A stretch of DNA of 64,000 bases. Source: Linum tenue (taxonomy: Eukaryota > Streptophyta > Magnoliopsida > Malpighiales > Linaceae). Positions 11,464-25,092 of the stretch are shown here, in pieces; within the stretch, counting starts at the first letter, position 1; every line of letters starts with the position of its first letter. Below the pieces are notes generated by a model. It did no database searches. It saw only the letters and a program-made list of their open reading frames with translations, and was not told where the DNA came from. Made by a program: the position numbers and the translations under genes. The stretch lies in the NCBI GenBank assembly GCA_946122785.1, contig CAMGYJ010000011.1:54672449-54736448 (forward strand). Direction: 5' to 3'.

Positions 11464-14400
11464 ATGGCGCAGAAGCACCAATCCACCGCCGATCCAGCCC
11501 CGGCCGAGCCCAAGAAACGAAGACGCGTCGGCTTCGCCAAACCCGGTGAGTTAATTTGCTCGTTGGCTTCACTTCGTCACAGTTTACTCTCCATTTCCAG
11601 AAGCCGCCTTCAGCTCGTTATTTTACTTTACTTGCCTCCGATTTAGAGATTGGCTTTAGTCTCTGCCCGCAACTGTGCTCTCCAGCTCACTGATGCTACT
11701 CTCTTTCTCTATGCTGTGTTTGGTCCCCGTGTTGTTCAGATGGCGGTGTTGAGGCCAACGAATGTATTACGATTTACTTGGGTAAGAACCCTTCCTGTCC
11801 ATTTCCTATTCGGTGCTTGTCGATTTCTCTCGGGTTTTATATCTACAATTCCTGTTTGTTGTGTTTTATGTGTACAAGAAAGCAAGAAATCAGTATGCGG
11901 TTCTCACTGCTCTTGAGGACAATTAGTGTCTTGGTTGAGCTTAACTATGGGCGCTTTGAGTTCTAAGTTTGTTGTGTTTTGCACCTGCTGATATCGTATC
12001 CTTAATGCCGAATTCTTGAAGTTTCAGATAGTTATGCCTGACATGTTTGTGTTATTACAGTCTCCAGCAAGGACGAGGTGGGTGCTTCTGATGCTGCTCG
12101 CATTACACCAATTGACTTGAACAGTTTTTTTGAGGAGGACGGGAAGATATATGGATACCAAGGATTGTCGGTAATGCTTCTCTTGCAAAACTAATGGACC
12201 CGCTTCTTCTTTATGTTAACAAAGAGTTCACATTCTCAATGTATCACTATTGATGCTCTGATTGCTTAGACTGTAAGACGTTTCTTTTGCATTATGTATC
12301 ATGCAGATTACTATCTGGGTTAGCAGCATATCATTTCAAGCATATGCTGATATTTCCTACAAGAGCACATCTGATGTGAGTGTGTTGTTCTAAATACCTG
12401 ATTTATCCACTGTGGCTTTTGATTCGTTTTGCTGATTCCATTTTGCTTACTGTTTAGGGAGGGAAAGGTGTCACTGATCTTAAATCTGCTCTTCAGGTTT
12501 GTTACCTAGAATATTTTCACCTTTTGTTTAACCCTATTCTATTGGGTCTCTGATTGACAATTTGTTGAACAGAACATTTTTGGTGAGACCCTACTTGACA
12601 GTAAAGACGACTTCCTTCAGACTTTTTCATCAGATGGTAATTACATCAGGTATATTCTTTGTGATTATCAGGTAGTCTGGAGTGTGGTTGGGGTGTAATT
12701 GTTTGCGTTTATGTTCCCACTATTAGGTCTCTTATGTCAGTTTTATATGTTCAGATCCATTATCTCAAGTGGAGAAGTGTTGCAACATCCTCTGACCAAC
12801 GGGCATGATGGTGCTTCTACTCTTTCTGGAAAAGCTACTTCAGACCTAGAGGTATTCTGCATATATTTAATGGCGTAGCTCATGCAAATCATAAGTTGCT
12901 TCTGCAGTCTTTGTTAGTCTAGTGATAAGATCAACAACAATTGAGTTACATGCCTTGACATTCACCACATGGTGTAAGTATTGCAAGATAGTGCTTTCCT
13001 GGATTTTACCAATCCCTATGATGATAGGTTGGCTTCAAGAACACCAAATCAAATCGGTAGACCATACATTAATTGAAAACAAACAGCATGGAGTTTATGG
13101 TGCTCTGTGGTATCAGCCCTTTGTTTTCAATCTTGGTTCGAAATCATTTCTTCCATTAGGTATCTAGCCAAATATTTCCTGGGAGATCCATTGCGGGACA
13201 CCGAAACTTGTCAGGCCTGATTTCCCAAATTTCTGTTGCTTGTGTTTGGCTAGCTTCAAGATGAAGTGTCAACCTCAAGTTTAGTCAACGCTGGGGGTCT
13301 TCACCTGGCAGCTTGAGTTCACTATCGGACAGTCACCTCTATCTTAATTCTAGTCCCAACAATGCAATACAGTGCTTTCTGTCAAAACAGACGTCTATAT
13401 CATAATTTAATCGGCATTCATGACGTGGAATGTATTTTTATAACTAATTGCCAATATGACTCTTAGTTGTCTGACTCTTGGATGAGCTTGGTTATCATAG
13501 CATTGATGTGCACTGATACTTGTCACCCAGATTTTAATGTCTCATCATTCTAGCTATATATCTTACATGTAACTAGACCAATGCTCTGATGATTAAGCTC
13601 TTCGAAGTGTTATGTAAAAGTTATCACTGCATTTAAATGAAGGCCTCTTAAGGATTTTAGGAATCAAGTTAAAGCTTAGTAATTTGCGCTCAGAACCCTT
13701 TGCTTAATTTGTCTATTTTGAAAGTTAGCAGCAGTTATCCTTTTCTGGCTCCTGCTCGGAAGTGAATGGTGTATGTCTCAAGGTAGAGTTAATTGATGAA
13801 CTAAATGTGATTTTCCTCCTAAATGGAATTGTTACTATGTCAGGTTGTTCGGATGGTAATGGACAATCCAGATGCTGGCAGTCTCTACAGTCGTTTGGTT
13901 CCTCTTGTTCTTCTACTTGTCGATGGTAATTTATCTTTCCTGTTGTTTGTTAAGCAGTATTTAGCTCTTGGCTATCCGTGGAGATCAAAGATGTTGAACT
14001 GGTTATTATGTCTCGTGTGCAGGTAGTAATCCAATTGACGTTACTGACTCAGGATGGGAGTTGTATGTGCTAACACAAAAGAAGGATCTTGAACATGAAG
14101 ATGTTCAGTCTAGACTTCTGGGGTTTTCTGCCATTTATCGCTTCTATCACTACCCTGACAGCACTCGCCTCCGCCTGGGTCAGGTGAACTTTTTTTTTAC
14201 CATTTTGAAATTTGATTTGTTTGGTGGAGAACATATGAAAGGGTTTCATAGTGTCATCATTCTGCCTATCTTTTCATTTATCAATCAACCCACTTGATAT
14301 TCATTCGACCAAACCCATTTGATCCGAATTCATTGGGTAAACTTTCATATCTGCAAAAACCCGCCAGCTCCTTCAATACTAACCCATTTGCAACCTCTGC

Positions 14401-15117
14401 TTCTAAGTTTTTTGACTTGGACAAAGGGGTATTTGCTTTGACCATGGAACTTGACTAGATATTTGGTTGTTGCAGATCTTGGTGCTGCCTCCTTATCAAA
14501 GCAAAGGCCATGGTCGACATTTACTTGAGGTGATTCACAATGTCGCTATATCTGAAGATGTCTATGACTTCACTGTGGAAGAGCCACTAGATGCTTTCCA
14601 GCACGTCCGTACATGCCTCGACGTTCAAAGGCTGCTTGGTTTTGAACCAATAAAGGAAGCTCTCAACTCTACCGTTTTATATCTGAAACAAGGAAGGCTG
14701 TCGAAGAAAACTCACGTTCCTAGATTTGTCCCTCCTTCAAGTGCAGCTGAGGATGTCAGAAGGGTGCTGAAAATCAACAAGACGCAGCTAACTCAGTGTT
14801 GGGAGATACTGATTTATCTTAGCCTTGATCCAATTGACAAGTATGTGGATGATTTTGAGATGATTGTTTCGCACCGGGCGAAGGAAGAGATCTTAGGCAA
14901 AGATGGTGGGAGTGGCGGGAAGCAAGTGATTGAGGTCCCTAGTGAGTACAAGGAAGACATGTCATTTGTGATGTTCAAGACCAAGGATGGGAAACCAAGT
15001 TCGGTTGAGTTGGATGAAGATCAAACCAAGCAACAGGAGGAGCAATTGAAGCAACTGGTCGATGAAAGGCTCAATGTGATCAAATCTGTTGCCCAGAAGG
15101 TTCAACTGCAGGTCTGA
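11464..15117 (+). CDS. HAG2: Histone acetyltransferase type B catalytic subunit (HAT1)
   Basis: Predicted 466-aa HAT1 enzyme, which acetylates newly made histone H4 (K5/K12) before deposition, normally with an RbAp46/48-type partner. Ten exons: 11464-11545, 11740-11781, 12061-12170, 12307-12375, 12458-12496, 12573-12649, 12755-12851, 13844-13925, 14023-14183 and 14476-15117; all phases close. The N-terminus holds a basic KKRRR stretch. The GNAT acetyl-CoA motif is in LPPYQSKGHGRHLLEVIH at the start of exon 10, after about residue 253. The length matches Arabidopsis HAG2 (about 467 aa). A telo-box lies just upstream (about 11443-11454). Intron 7 is long (992 bp). The gene is convergent with the DUF3531 gene, with 208 bp between their stops. 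Confidence 0.93.
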
Positions 15118-15325
15118 TCCAACTCATCAAAACAAACAACACCATATGGATTTAGGAATTAGATCAAGTTGTGAGGATGAACTGAGGCTTTTGGTCATTC
15201 AGATATTGGGCATAAAACTTGCTATTTGATTCTGTTATTGTTGTAGGTAGAAGGTTTGAGCAATTACAACAGTTCTAACTCATTGCCAAATGTCTGTTAT
15301 AAAATCATCTTTGTGATGAAAAAGC

Positions 15326-16751
15326 TTAAATCTTGTGAACGCTGCAACCGGCATCCTCTGAGTTCAAATTCTCCTTCCAGTTCTCGAATTCTGACCCCCC
15401 AAAAACTAGTTGCTTGATTCCAACGTAACTGTCAAACGAGAAAACCCAGTATGCTTAAGATATCCATGTGTTGGACTGAAAATGGAAAGAAGCAACAGCA
15501 GTTAGCTTACTCGGAGCTGATCTGGGTCAATCCATTTATCAACACGTCCAGCAGTAATGGCTCGCTAGTCCCAATATCCACCCTGTTTTACAACAATGAG
15601 CAACATTCATCATTCGTCGTTCATTCAAGCAACAACAGAATTCGGTTTTTTATTTATTTATTCCAGGTCTCCAATCTTACCATATCCGTCCCAAGTTATC
15701 TTGCATCTCGAAATCCCCTATGTTATAAAAGGTGGTCGGAGTCACATTTGCTCCCTGGATGTAGTCATAGGTTGGCCTCTTATCAGAGGTCGATTGTGAC
15801 AGCTGCGAAGAACCAGAAACCGCTCTGAGTCTATGTTGCCATCAGACTGAACCATGGCCTTATCAACAAGCATACCTGCATATTCATGGAGTTGCAACCA
15901 CCAAGACGTCCGATGATGTGCCATGACCGAATCGTCTGCCAAGAGTTCAAATCAAGTAATCAGACTCAACCATTGTGCCCCTCGTTCTATCATTTGCTAT
16001 CTCAAGCATTAGAGAGGAGGAAGCTAGCAACTTACATCACAGATTAAGGATACATCTTTCTCCAAGGGAGCATTATAGAACTCAAACCAAATGTACGAGT
16101 TTGAGAATTCAAATCTGGTGAATGGCAACCCATTAGACCAAGTTAGATACAAGAGCTACTAGCCAGCAAGTCAAAATTTTCATGCCAGCCATTCAGCTGA
16201 GAGCTAGTAATGGAGCTTAACCTGTTGAAGGTGACTTTCATGGGCGTTGAAGAACCAGTCTTAGGGTGCAGAATCTTGTTCCTTTTCCTCCTCAACCTCT
16301 CTTCCATCTGACATAAACCCAGCAAATCATCGTCACATTAGTAAGAAAAACAACAAAACTCCATCATAATCAGGAATCATTTCGTCAAAGATTTTTTTAC
16401 TCGTGACTGAGCCTTTTCAGGATCAACGAGACAGCTCCCCATAATCTCAGCAAGCTCAGGGTCTCTGTCATAACCCTTGTCGTCGTCTCCCCTCCCGCTA
16501 CTAAATAAGTCTGCATCAGGGAATTCATCGCCGCCGCCATAACCGTCAACCTCCACCTCCACATCTGTCAGCGGCGTATCTTCGCTCATTTTCAACGTCT
16601 GTTTAGCGACGAAGAGTTTAGTCACGGTGGTGGGTCGAGCATGGTTCCTCGTGGTAAGCGTTACAGTGGTGAATGGCGGGAAGGAAGTGGTTGGAGTGGA
16701 GAATTGGGGGAGCAAGGAAGAAGAAGAAGAAGATTGGAGTAGGGTATCCAT
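15326..16751 (-). CDS. DUF3531 chloroplast-targeted protein
   Basis: Predicted 290-aa protein. Seven exons on the minus strand: 16751-16401, 16307-16222, 16114-16036, 15935-15876, 15802-15681, 15582-15511 and 15428-15326; all phases close. The Ser/Thr-rich, acid-poor N-terminus looks like a plastid transit peptide, followed by an acidic linker. The conserved part includes RLRRKRNKILHPKTGS, SNSYIWFEFYNAPLEKDVSL, WHIIGRLGGCNSMNMQ, YDYIQGANVTPTTFYNIGD and VDIGTSEPLLLDVL, which I recognise from the plant and cyanobacterial DUF3531 family (Arabidopsis At4g29400 and At5g08400, from memory). Its molecular role is not established. The frame stays open upstream of 16751, but that would run into the divergent PQQL gene, so I chose the MDTLLQSS start. 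Confidence 0.88.
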
Positions 16752-17070
16752 TTCAGCAGTCCGGCTGTGGTGCTGGTGGGAACTGGGAAGGAGTCGTGAA
16801 TAGAAAAGAGGAGATTGGCTTTGAACTCCCAACTTCCGTGAAACGACGGCGTTCGGAACCGGTCCGGCCATTATTCGCATATCCATTTTTTTTAGCAAGA
16901 TTGGTGAAAAAGGTTGACCGAGCGAAGGGGGATTAGAAAAAGGTTGACCGACGCCATTTCCATAATCGGGAACTTCTGATTTTGTTTTTCTTGAGCGAGG
17001 ATCTAAACGAACCAACGAACTTTTCCCCCTCTCGCCGCTTCCAATCAGGCGGAGAAACGCGAATAGACAG
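16752..17070. promoter_or_regulatory. Short bidirectional promoter region
   Basis: 319 bp separate the start codons of the divergent DUF3531 gene (minus) and PQQL protease gene (plus). Both promoters and 5' UTRs must fit here or overlap. No TATA box is obvious on either side. Confidence 0.55.
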
Positions 17071-20000
17071 ATGGATTTGTTTCCGGCGGAGACGTCGCAG
17101 TTGCCGAAGAAGCACAGATTCCGTTCGCTGAAGCTCGTCAACGTCGACATGGACCAAATCCTGGAGGAAAACCCCTACGGTGCCGACTATGGCCGCCTCG
17201 ACAATGGCCTCTTCTACTACGTTCGCCGCAACTCCAAGCCGAAAATGCGCGCTGCTCTGGCGCTCGCCGTCAAGGCCGGGTAAGCAATCAACTGCCCTGC
17301 CTTCCTCCTTTTTCTTTCCCTCGCATGCCGAGCAGTTTTCTATTTCACTGCTTCGGTGGAGCTGATTGGTTGTCTCCATTGGCAGCTCAGTTTTGGAAGA
17401 GGAAGAGGAGAGGGGAGTGGCTCACATAGTGGAACACCTGGCTTTCAGCGCTACTAAGAACTACACGAATCACGATATCGTGAAGTTTCTGGAAAGCATT
17501 GGAGCTGAGTTCGGTGCTTGTCAAAATGCGGTCACGTCGGCGGACGAGACCGTCTACGAGCTGCTTGTGCCCGTGGATAAGCCTGAGTTGTTGTCGCGAG
17601 CTATCTCGGTATTGGCCGAGTTCAGCACTGAGGTAGGCGTGAATGGAATTTTCGCCGTTGTTTTAATGTTGAATTTCTGTTCACGTGAAATCAAAGTGAG
17701 TGTTCTACAGATTAGGGTTTCGAAGGAGGACTTGGAGAAGGAGAGAGGAGCGGTGATGGAGGAGTACAGAGGGAGCAGGAATGCTAGTGGAAGAATGCAG
17801 GATGCACATTGGATGCTGATGATGGAAGGCTCAAAGGTGCTATTGCTGTTAGGTTTCAAGTGCTTTTGATTTCTAGTCGTGGTGTTTGCCAATTTTACAA
17901 CTCTGGTTTCTGAATTAAGTCGTGGAATTATTCTAGAAAGCTTGGTTGATACAGATTTGGAGGCTCTATTGTTTTCTGAATTCTGCATAATAGTTGGAGG
18001 AAGGAATACTGTCTGTGCGTGTTGAATAGTTGGAGGAAGCTTGTGTCCTACTTTAGTTGTTTGGTGTGTTAACCTTTGATTAACTCGCAGTATGCTGAGA
18101 GATTGCCAATTGGGTTAGAGAAGGTGATTCGATCAGCTTCCCCTGATACCGTACGGGAATTTTACACAAAGTGGTACCATCTGCAAAATATGGCTGTTGT
18201 TGCTGTCGGGGACTTTTCTGATACCAAGGTTTGAACTGATAGATTCATTGAGGTCATCATATCATATATTTTGCACAATTTCTTTGATAAAGCTCTCTTT
18301 TTATCTCTGTAGAGTGTTGTGGAGTTGATAAAGACACATTTTGGCCCAAAGTTTTCACGGTCTGAGCCTCCAGAGTTACCAATATTTGAAGTCCCATCCC
18401 ACGAGGAGCCACGATTCTCATGTTTTGTTGAATCAGAGTCAGCTGGGGTTAGTGTAATTTATTCTTGAATTATAAACAGACCTAGATGGAACAATTTGTT
18501 ATTGCAACATCAGTGACTTTTCAGTTTTCACTCTCAATAGTCTGCAGTGATGATTAGCTATAAGATGCCAGTTGATGAACTGAAGACGGTGAAGGACTAC
18601 AGGGATATGCTCACAGAGTACATGTTTCTCTATGCTCTAAACCAGAGATTCTTTAAATTGTCTCGTAGAAACGATCCACCCTATTTCTCATGCTCAGCCG
18701 CCGCAGATGCACTAGTTTGTCCATTGAAGACTTGTATAATGACTTCTGCTTGCAAGGAGAAAGGCACATTGGATGCCCTAGAATCAATGCTACTTGAGGT
18801 GCAATCTGTTGCTCTATGACTTGTTTGGCTAGTAACGCTTTTCTTTTTCACTTGACCAACACATAATATGTTTTAGGTTGCCCGGGTCCGTTTACATGGA
18901 TTTTCAGAACGTGAAATTTGTATTGTTAGAGCTTTAATGATGGCAGAGATCGAATCTGCCTATCTGGAGCGTGATCAGATGCAATCAACCAACTTGAGAG
19001 ACGAGTATTTGCAAGTATGAACCTAACTTTTTCTTCGACTTATCCTGAGTGTGCATTTCCTGGCTTTTCTGGGATAAACATCTTTTTTTACAACATTTGC
19101 AGCATTTTCTTCGAGGTGAGCCAGTTGTTGGGATTGAATATGAAGCTCAACTTCAGAAAACCATCCTTCCTCGTGAGTCCCTCACTGCATCCTGAATCTA
19201 CTTTTCAAGAAAATGAACTCTTACACGTACCCATAGAAAAAGGATTGTGGCATATTCTGTCATTTCTGATCTTGGTCTGAATTTCTGCAGAGATATCAGC
19301 AGTTGAAGTGTCAAATTATGCAGAGAAGTTACAGACATCTTGCAGTTGTGTCATAAAGACAGTAGAACCCTGGGCTTCTGCAACAGTTGATGACCTGAAA
19401 AGTGTCGTACGAAAAATCAATAAGCTTGAGCTAGAACAACACATAACTCCTTGGAATGAAGAGAATATTCCTGAAGAAATTGTCAGTGTGAAGCCAACTC
19501 CTGGGTAGGTCGATTTTATTTCATTCTTATATGTATCCATGATCCATGAAAGGATTTTTCTTGCCTAGAATCGGTTACTCCTATGTGAATTATGATACTA
19601 CTATTTCCATGCTATTCATTTGAACGATATCTAAAAAGTTACTCATTTGAATACATGTTTTCTTGTGTGTCAATCCTTATAAACAGGCAAGTCATTAATC
19701 AGTTTGAGTACTCAAATATTGGAGCTACGGAGCTCGTACTGTCCAATGGGATGCGAGTTTGCTACAAGTGTACAGATTTCCTTGATGACCAGGTAGAAGT
19801 CATATCAATCCGGATTATAATTCTGGTTATTGTCAATTAGGAGTATAGTTTTCTTTATTGTAAGATGGAGCTATGCTATTCTGTATCCAGTATGATGTGT
19901 ATCGTCGATTAGGATTATAATTTTAGTTATTGTGAGAATGCAGTTATTGTCGACTAGGATTATAATTTTTTTATTGGTTGCTGCTACATATACGTCTCCC

Positions 20001-23000
20001 TACACATAGCTCATTGACATCAGATGTTCAACTTGTCCACAACCATTGATACAGTTATGTCTTTCCAAATTAGTGTACTAGTAGTTTTAGTTGGTGAACA
20101 CCTTGTGTTATCTTCAACAACAAAACTGCCCTGTGTTTCATAATGATTCACAGGTGATTCAAGGACAACACATGTAGAATTTTGGCTGGTTATAGGAATA
20201 AAAGGTACTGATTAACAAGAACATCAAAACTCTAGTCTGGCTGCCCAAAATAAAATCAAAACATGAGCCTCAAAGCTTACAAGTCCTGGTAGTTGTAACT
20301 GGCTACATTATAAGTAATGAGCTAGTTAATTTGGGAATCTCTTATCAGATTATCCTTTAATATTACTAGAATAACAAAGGTTTATGCAACTAATACCTAC
20401 CTTGAGCATGCTTCCTTGACACATTGGATGTAACTGGCAGAATGAACTTATCTGTTGTAAGTCATTTTATCTCATCAAGATGAACTGTAATTTCAGGCCT
20501 CTTCAGCTAGTACCTTTTTTTTACTTGCCATTGTTGTGGATACGAAACTTGACAATGATTTGAGTATACCTTTATCAATAATAGTACACATCTGATGTGG
20601 TAAAAATAATTCGTATCTGTGTTTTTTTTTTTCAACAGATTCTTTTTACAGGGTTCTCATATGGAGGCCTCTCTGAAATTCCCGAAAGTGATTACTTTTC
20701 ATGTTCAATGGGATCAACCATTGCTGGTGAAATCGGCGTGTTTGGTTACAGACCTCCAATGTTAATGGATATGCTTGCTGGTAAGAGAGTTGAAGTGAGT
20801 ACAAAGCTTGGAGCATACATGAGAAGTTTCTCGGGTGATTGTTCTCCTGCAGATTTGGAAACTGCTCTGCAGGTTTGTTTCTTAGATATTACTTGTTGCC
20901 TTTCATCTTTTCTTCAATTTCTACTTTTGCTTGTGTTTGTTGCCCTAGAAGCAACGCTACATTACCTTCCTACAGAATGATGAGGAAGTGGGTGATTCTT
21001 TTGTTTCAATTGGATCATCTTCTTTTATTATTAGTTCATTTTAAGGGTTGTTGACACCTATTCCTATTTTGTTATATGGAATTGCACTTAAAGTTTTTCT
21101 TCATTTCTAATGTCCTTACGTAGTTACGTTATTTATACTATAACAGCTTGTCTATCAACTATTTATGACAACATTAACACCGGGAGAAGAAGATGTTAAA
21201 ATTGTCATGCAAATGGCAGAGGAAGCTGTTCGTGCTCAGGAGAGGGATCCATATACCGCATTTTCAGATCGAGTGAAAGAGATTAACTATGGCAACTCCT
21301 ACTTTTTCAGAGTATGCCTGATTTCATTCTCTTAACCTATTGTTCAATCCAGTGTAAGACATGTCGCTCTTACTTACAAGAGTTGCTTTGTTTGTGGTTC
21401 TGCAGCCCATAAAGTTAGGTGAACTACAAAAAGTTGATCCACTGAAAGCTTGTGAATATTTTAACAAGTGTTTCAAGGATCCCTCGTCTTTCACTGTTGC
21501 AATTGTTGGGAATCTTGACCCTTCTGTTGCAGTTCCTCTGATTTTGCAGTATCTGGTGAGTATCTAACACTGCATGACTGAGTAAGTGCTTATAAACGAG
21601 AAAAGATAGATTTCACTGTCTCTGTTTCTCAAGCTTTCGACACATGCATAAAAGCTCTTGGTTGCGTAACTTGGGGAAAGATCTTGCCCTAGTTAACAGA
21701 CTTGAATATCTCCGACATGTCTGATTTTTTTTTTATTTTTATAATCACATGTCTGAATTTTGAAGTTCTAATGTCCCACTACAATTTATTTCAATGGTTA
21801 TATCATACGGATGAGGAAAATCTTTCCCTCTTGAGTACTCATGATTAAGTTTTCTTCATTTCCTTAATCTAGGGTGGTATACCAATGCCTCCACAACCAA
21901 TGCTCCACTATAGCAGGGATGACCTCAAAGGCTTGCCTTTCACATTTCCAACTAGCATAATCAGGTAGGTTTTTCCCTTTTACCCTTTCTCTTTGAATAG
22001 TAGCAGTATTGTAAATCCGCTGTAAGTGAAACATTACCAATATTGTAACTTGAAAGTAATTCTTTATTTTCTAGGGCAAATAGTGAAGTTATTAGTCCTC
22101 CACTTGATCAGCATATCTGATTGCCAGGCACATTCTTTTCACCGTGTGCTTTTTTATTCACTGCACACATTTTGCTTTTCATACTGACCTTTTAACATAT
22201 TTTTTGGTATTTAATTCTAAGGACATTTATTTTCCGCAGCCTTTAAATGTTATTTGGGATTTAAATGTGATTGTAATATATTTGATATTGTTGCAGGGAA
22301 GTGGTTCGGAGCCCCATGGTGGAAGCACAATGCTCTGTTCAGTTGAGCTTTCCTGTGGTGCTGAAGAATGGATCCTTGGTTAGCAACTCTCCATCATTCT
22401 AAATCCTCTAGAGCCCAGAAGATCCATTGCCTTGACATTGATGGTTTTTCTATCACTAACCTATTTGGGAAACTGTCTGTTAGGTAGAAGAGGTACACTC
22501 TGTTGGCTTCTTGAGTAAGCTTCTCGAAACAAAAATTTTGCAGGTTCTTCGTTTCAAGCACGGCCAGGTGAGTGTCTTGTTATGTCTTTAAAATTTTTGT
22601 TTGCTGAGCAACGGTCTTATGTTCTATGAACTCTGTAACGCAGATATATTCTGCTGGTGTCTCGGTGTTCCTTGGTGGTAATAGACCTTCAAGAACCAGC
22701 GATATACGTGGTGACATCAGCATCAATTTTTCTTGTGATCCGGGAAGCTCCTCAAAGTTGGTAGGTTGCATGCCGTGGCTCTCATTTTGCATTTTTCTAG
22801 TTTTCCAGTTGAATTGCTGTCGAGTGTTTCCGTGGTTTTCTTTCTTATCAGGTGGATCTTGCTTTGGATGAAATACTGCGCCTTCAAGAAGAAGGGCCCT
22901 TGGATGAAGATGTTTCGACAGTACTTGAGCTTGAGCAGAGGGCACATGAAAATGGATTGCAGGTTAAGTATCGTAATGACTAATTTATATTTATGAAAAT

Positions 23001-24246
23001 TGCTTAGGGACGAAAATTGGGAGGTGATTGCAGTATTCCTACAAATCGTTAAACCAGAAGTAGCAAAAACATTTCAAGTTCCCTATCCTTTGTTTCAAGT
23101 AGTAGTACATGAATATTAGAGGCTTGCAGATTGAACCTCACAACTGCGGAAAACCAAGTTTTATCATCTGATATTTTGAAATCATTTTTTTAGGAGAACT
23201 ACTATTGGCTGGAACGAATTTTACGTAGCTACCAGTCAAGGATATATACTGGTGACATTGGTGCTTCTTTTGAGGTGGGTTATTATGGTTTAACTTCATG
23301 CATCTATCGTTTCCACACATTTCACCTTCCAATGGATTCCATTTCTTCCTTTGAAAAACACACTCATTTCTCTCTCGGTCAGGCTCTTCTAGTTTGGTGA
23401 CGGAAATGTTAATTTAACCTGTTCCAGATTCAAGATGAAGGTCGTTGTAAAGTCCGAGAACTACTCGCGCCTTCATCAGCACGATCAACACTGCAGAGGA
23501 TTTTGCCCTACCCTTGCAAGAAGCAGTATACAGCAGTGATTCTGATGCCCCAGACATCTCGGTTTCAGTTGTTGAGGTCCTTATTCCGGTCTACCACTCG
23601 TCCCAGTTATTCCAGAGACGCCAAGGTAAAAATAGCGGACTCTGTTACTGTCATCTGCAATCGCTCCGCAATTAAGAACACTCATTCAGTTGTCTCCCCA
23701 ACAGTGTTGTCACGCCGGCCGGCGTGCCACTGGTTGAACCTGGTTCAACCTGTACCGGTCATAAAACCGGTATGACACCACCGGTATGACCGGCATGATC
23801 GATATACGAATCACCAAGTAAAATGATTTTATCTTCGTGAATTTAATTGATAAAAAGTAATTTATTATTTATTTTATGTGTTAAAAAGTTAAATGTTGAT
23901 GTTATTTGTTGGATTCAAGTACAAATATTTAGGTATTGACGTTAAATGTCATGTTTAAATATGAGTATTTGTAAATTATTTGTAATATTAACCGGCATGA
24001 ACCGGCACAAACCGGTATGTACCACCGGTCGAACCATTTCACTTGCTAAACCGGCACACTGGCACAAACCGGTTTGACAACCTTGCTCCCCAACCATATC
24101 TTTTCGAGGCACATAAGGCGTTCTTATCTAATACATCGAAGTTGTCTTCCTCTCATTTTTGGTTGCAGATCATAGCCACCATTGCTGGTCTGACTGTATT
24201 AGGTGTGAGTTTCTGGAGATATTCGAGGAGCACCTTGAGATCTTAA
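17071..24246 (+). CDS. PQQL: M16 (pitrilysin-family) zinc metalloprotease, PQQL type
   Basis: Predicted 1010-aa peptidase that should degrade peptides inside a two-half M16 chamber. There are 21 exons: 17071-17279, 17386-17632, 17711-17836, 18091-18228, 18313-18447, 18541-18798, 18877-19014, 19103-19172, 19291-19504, 19687-19792, 20639-20872, 21147-21311, 21406-21555, 21873-21964, 22297-22378, 22484-22567, 22644-22760, 22852-22962, 23194-23274, 23428-23625 and 24169-24246. Every phase closes. The inverted zinc motif HIVEH is at residues 83-87, with the third ligand probably E163 in KERGAVMEEY. The second half repeats the M16 fold without the motif. The C-terminus carries a hydrophobic segment (IIATIAGLTVLGVSFW) then basic residues, suggesting a tail anchor. 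It corresponds to Arabidopsis At5g56730 by memory. Its last intron holds a Mutator-like MITE. Confidence 0.93.
23703..24085. mobile_element. Mutator-like MITE in the last PQQL intron
   Basis: A 383-bp non-coding insertion. Its ends are inverted: AGTGTTGTCACGCCGG on the left against CAAGGTTGTCAAACCGG on the right (minus strand). The flanks are subterminally rich in CCGGT words and the core is AT-rich. Perfect 9-bp duplications CTCCCCAAC sit at 23694-23702 and 24086-24094, the length made by Mutator-like transposases. It leaves both splice sites of intron 20 intact. Confidence 0.75.
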
Positions 24247-24960
24247 AACACATCTGTTTTTCTTTCTACACTTCAGATGATTGATAAATACAGATTAGTA
24301 GTAGCTAATCTTGCTAAGGGAATTATAACTCTGGAAGAGGCAAGTAAGACAAGGCGGATATAATACTCAAATCATCAACTGGTGAGCGAAGTAGGAAGAG
24401 AAGCAGCTGGCGGTATTCATCATTTTGTATATACATTTTGGTTGTGTACCGCCGTAGCATAATTACCTGGTTCAACTCTTCGATTCTCCATGTTACCTTC
24501 CCTTGTATTACTGCTCTATAACAAACCTAGTTATTGTTTTCATTAGGCCGTCTGAGTTGGTGCATCTATGTTGTTAATCAGCTTCGGCTTCGCACTCTTG
24601 AGTGAAACTATCAATGTTTGCTAGACCTCGCCTCCAATCGTTCGTAGCTGAACGACTTCTTTTGTATTCTCGATAAGAAAATTATATTTATACAGACTAC
24701 CGATAATGCAATGTCAGACTATTATCACGGTTTTAACTAGTCACAATGCCACATTAGATTATCAGAAGATTTCAATAGAGATAGTCCTGCAAACTAATGG
24801 TGCCATAGTGTTTGGTCATCTGCTATCTGAACTCTGGTCGAATTGGAGACACCTAAAGACGGGACAGATTGAGAATACCCTATTTGATTCATGTTCACCA
24901 TAGTTGTCGGATTAGTTTGCTGGCCAACCCTTTGCTTTGCCTATATCCTTCGGGAGGGCG
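24247..24960. other. PQQL 3' region and intergenic DNA
   Basis: Probable PQQL 3' UTR for the first few hundred bases, then unremarkable sequence. No gene or repeat recognised. Confidence 0.5.
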
Positions 24961-24966
24961 CCCGAA

Positions 24967-25092
24967 ATGGGCCCGAATATCAACCCAGGCCCGTTCAAAT
25001 GTTCATAACTTGAGAGTCCATTGGGCCAATCGAGATCCGCAACGGGAGGGGGGCAAGCACGTCTTTTCAGCTCCACAGGCCACTAGGGTTTT
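24967..25092 (+). promoter_or_regulatory. RPL31 promoter: site II and inverted telo-box
   Basis: ATGGGCCC at 24967-24974, TGGGCC at 25022-25027 and AGGGTTTT (telo-box in reverse) at 25085-25092 lie upstream of the RPL31 leader. A leader intron is likely from GTAAAT at 25195 to the AG at 25344. This is the usual plant ribosomal-protein promoter grammar. Confidence 0.6.
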
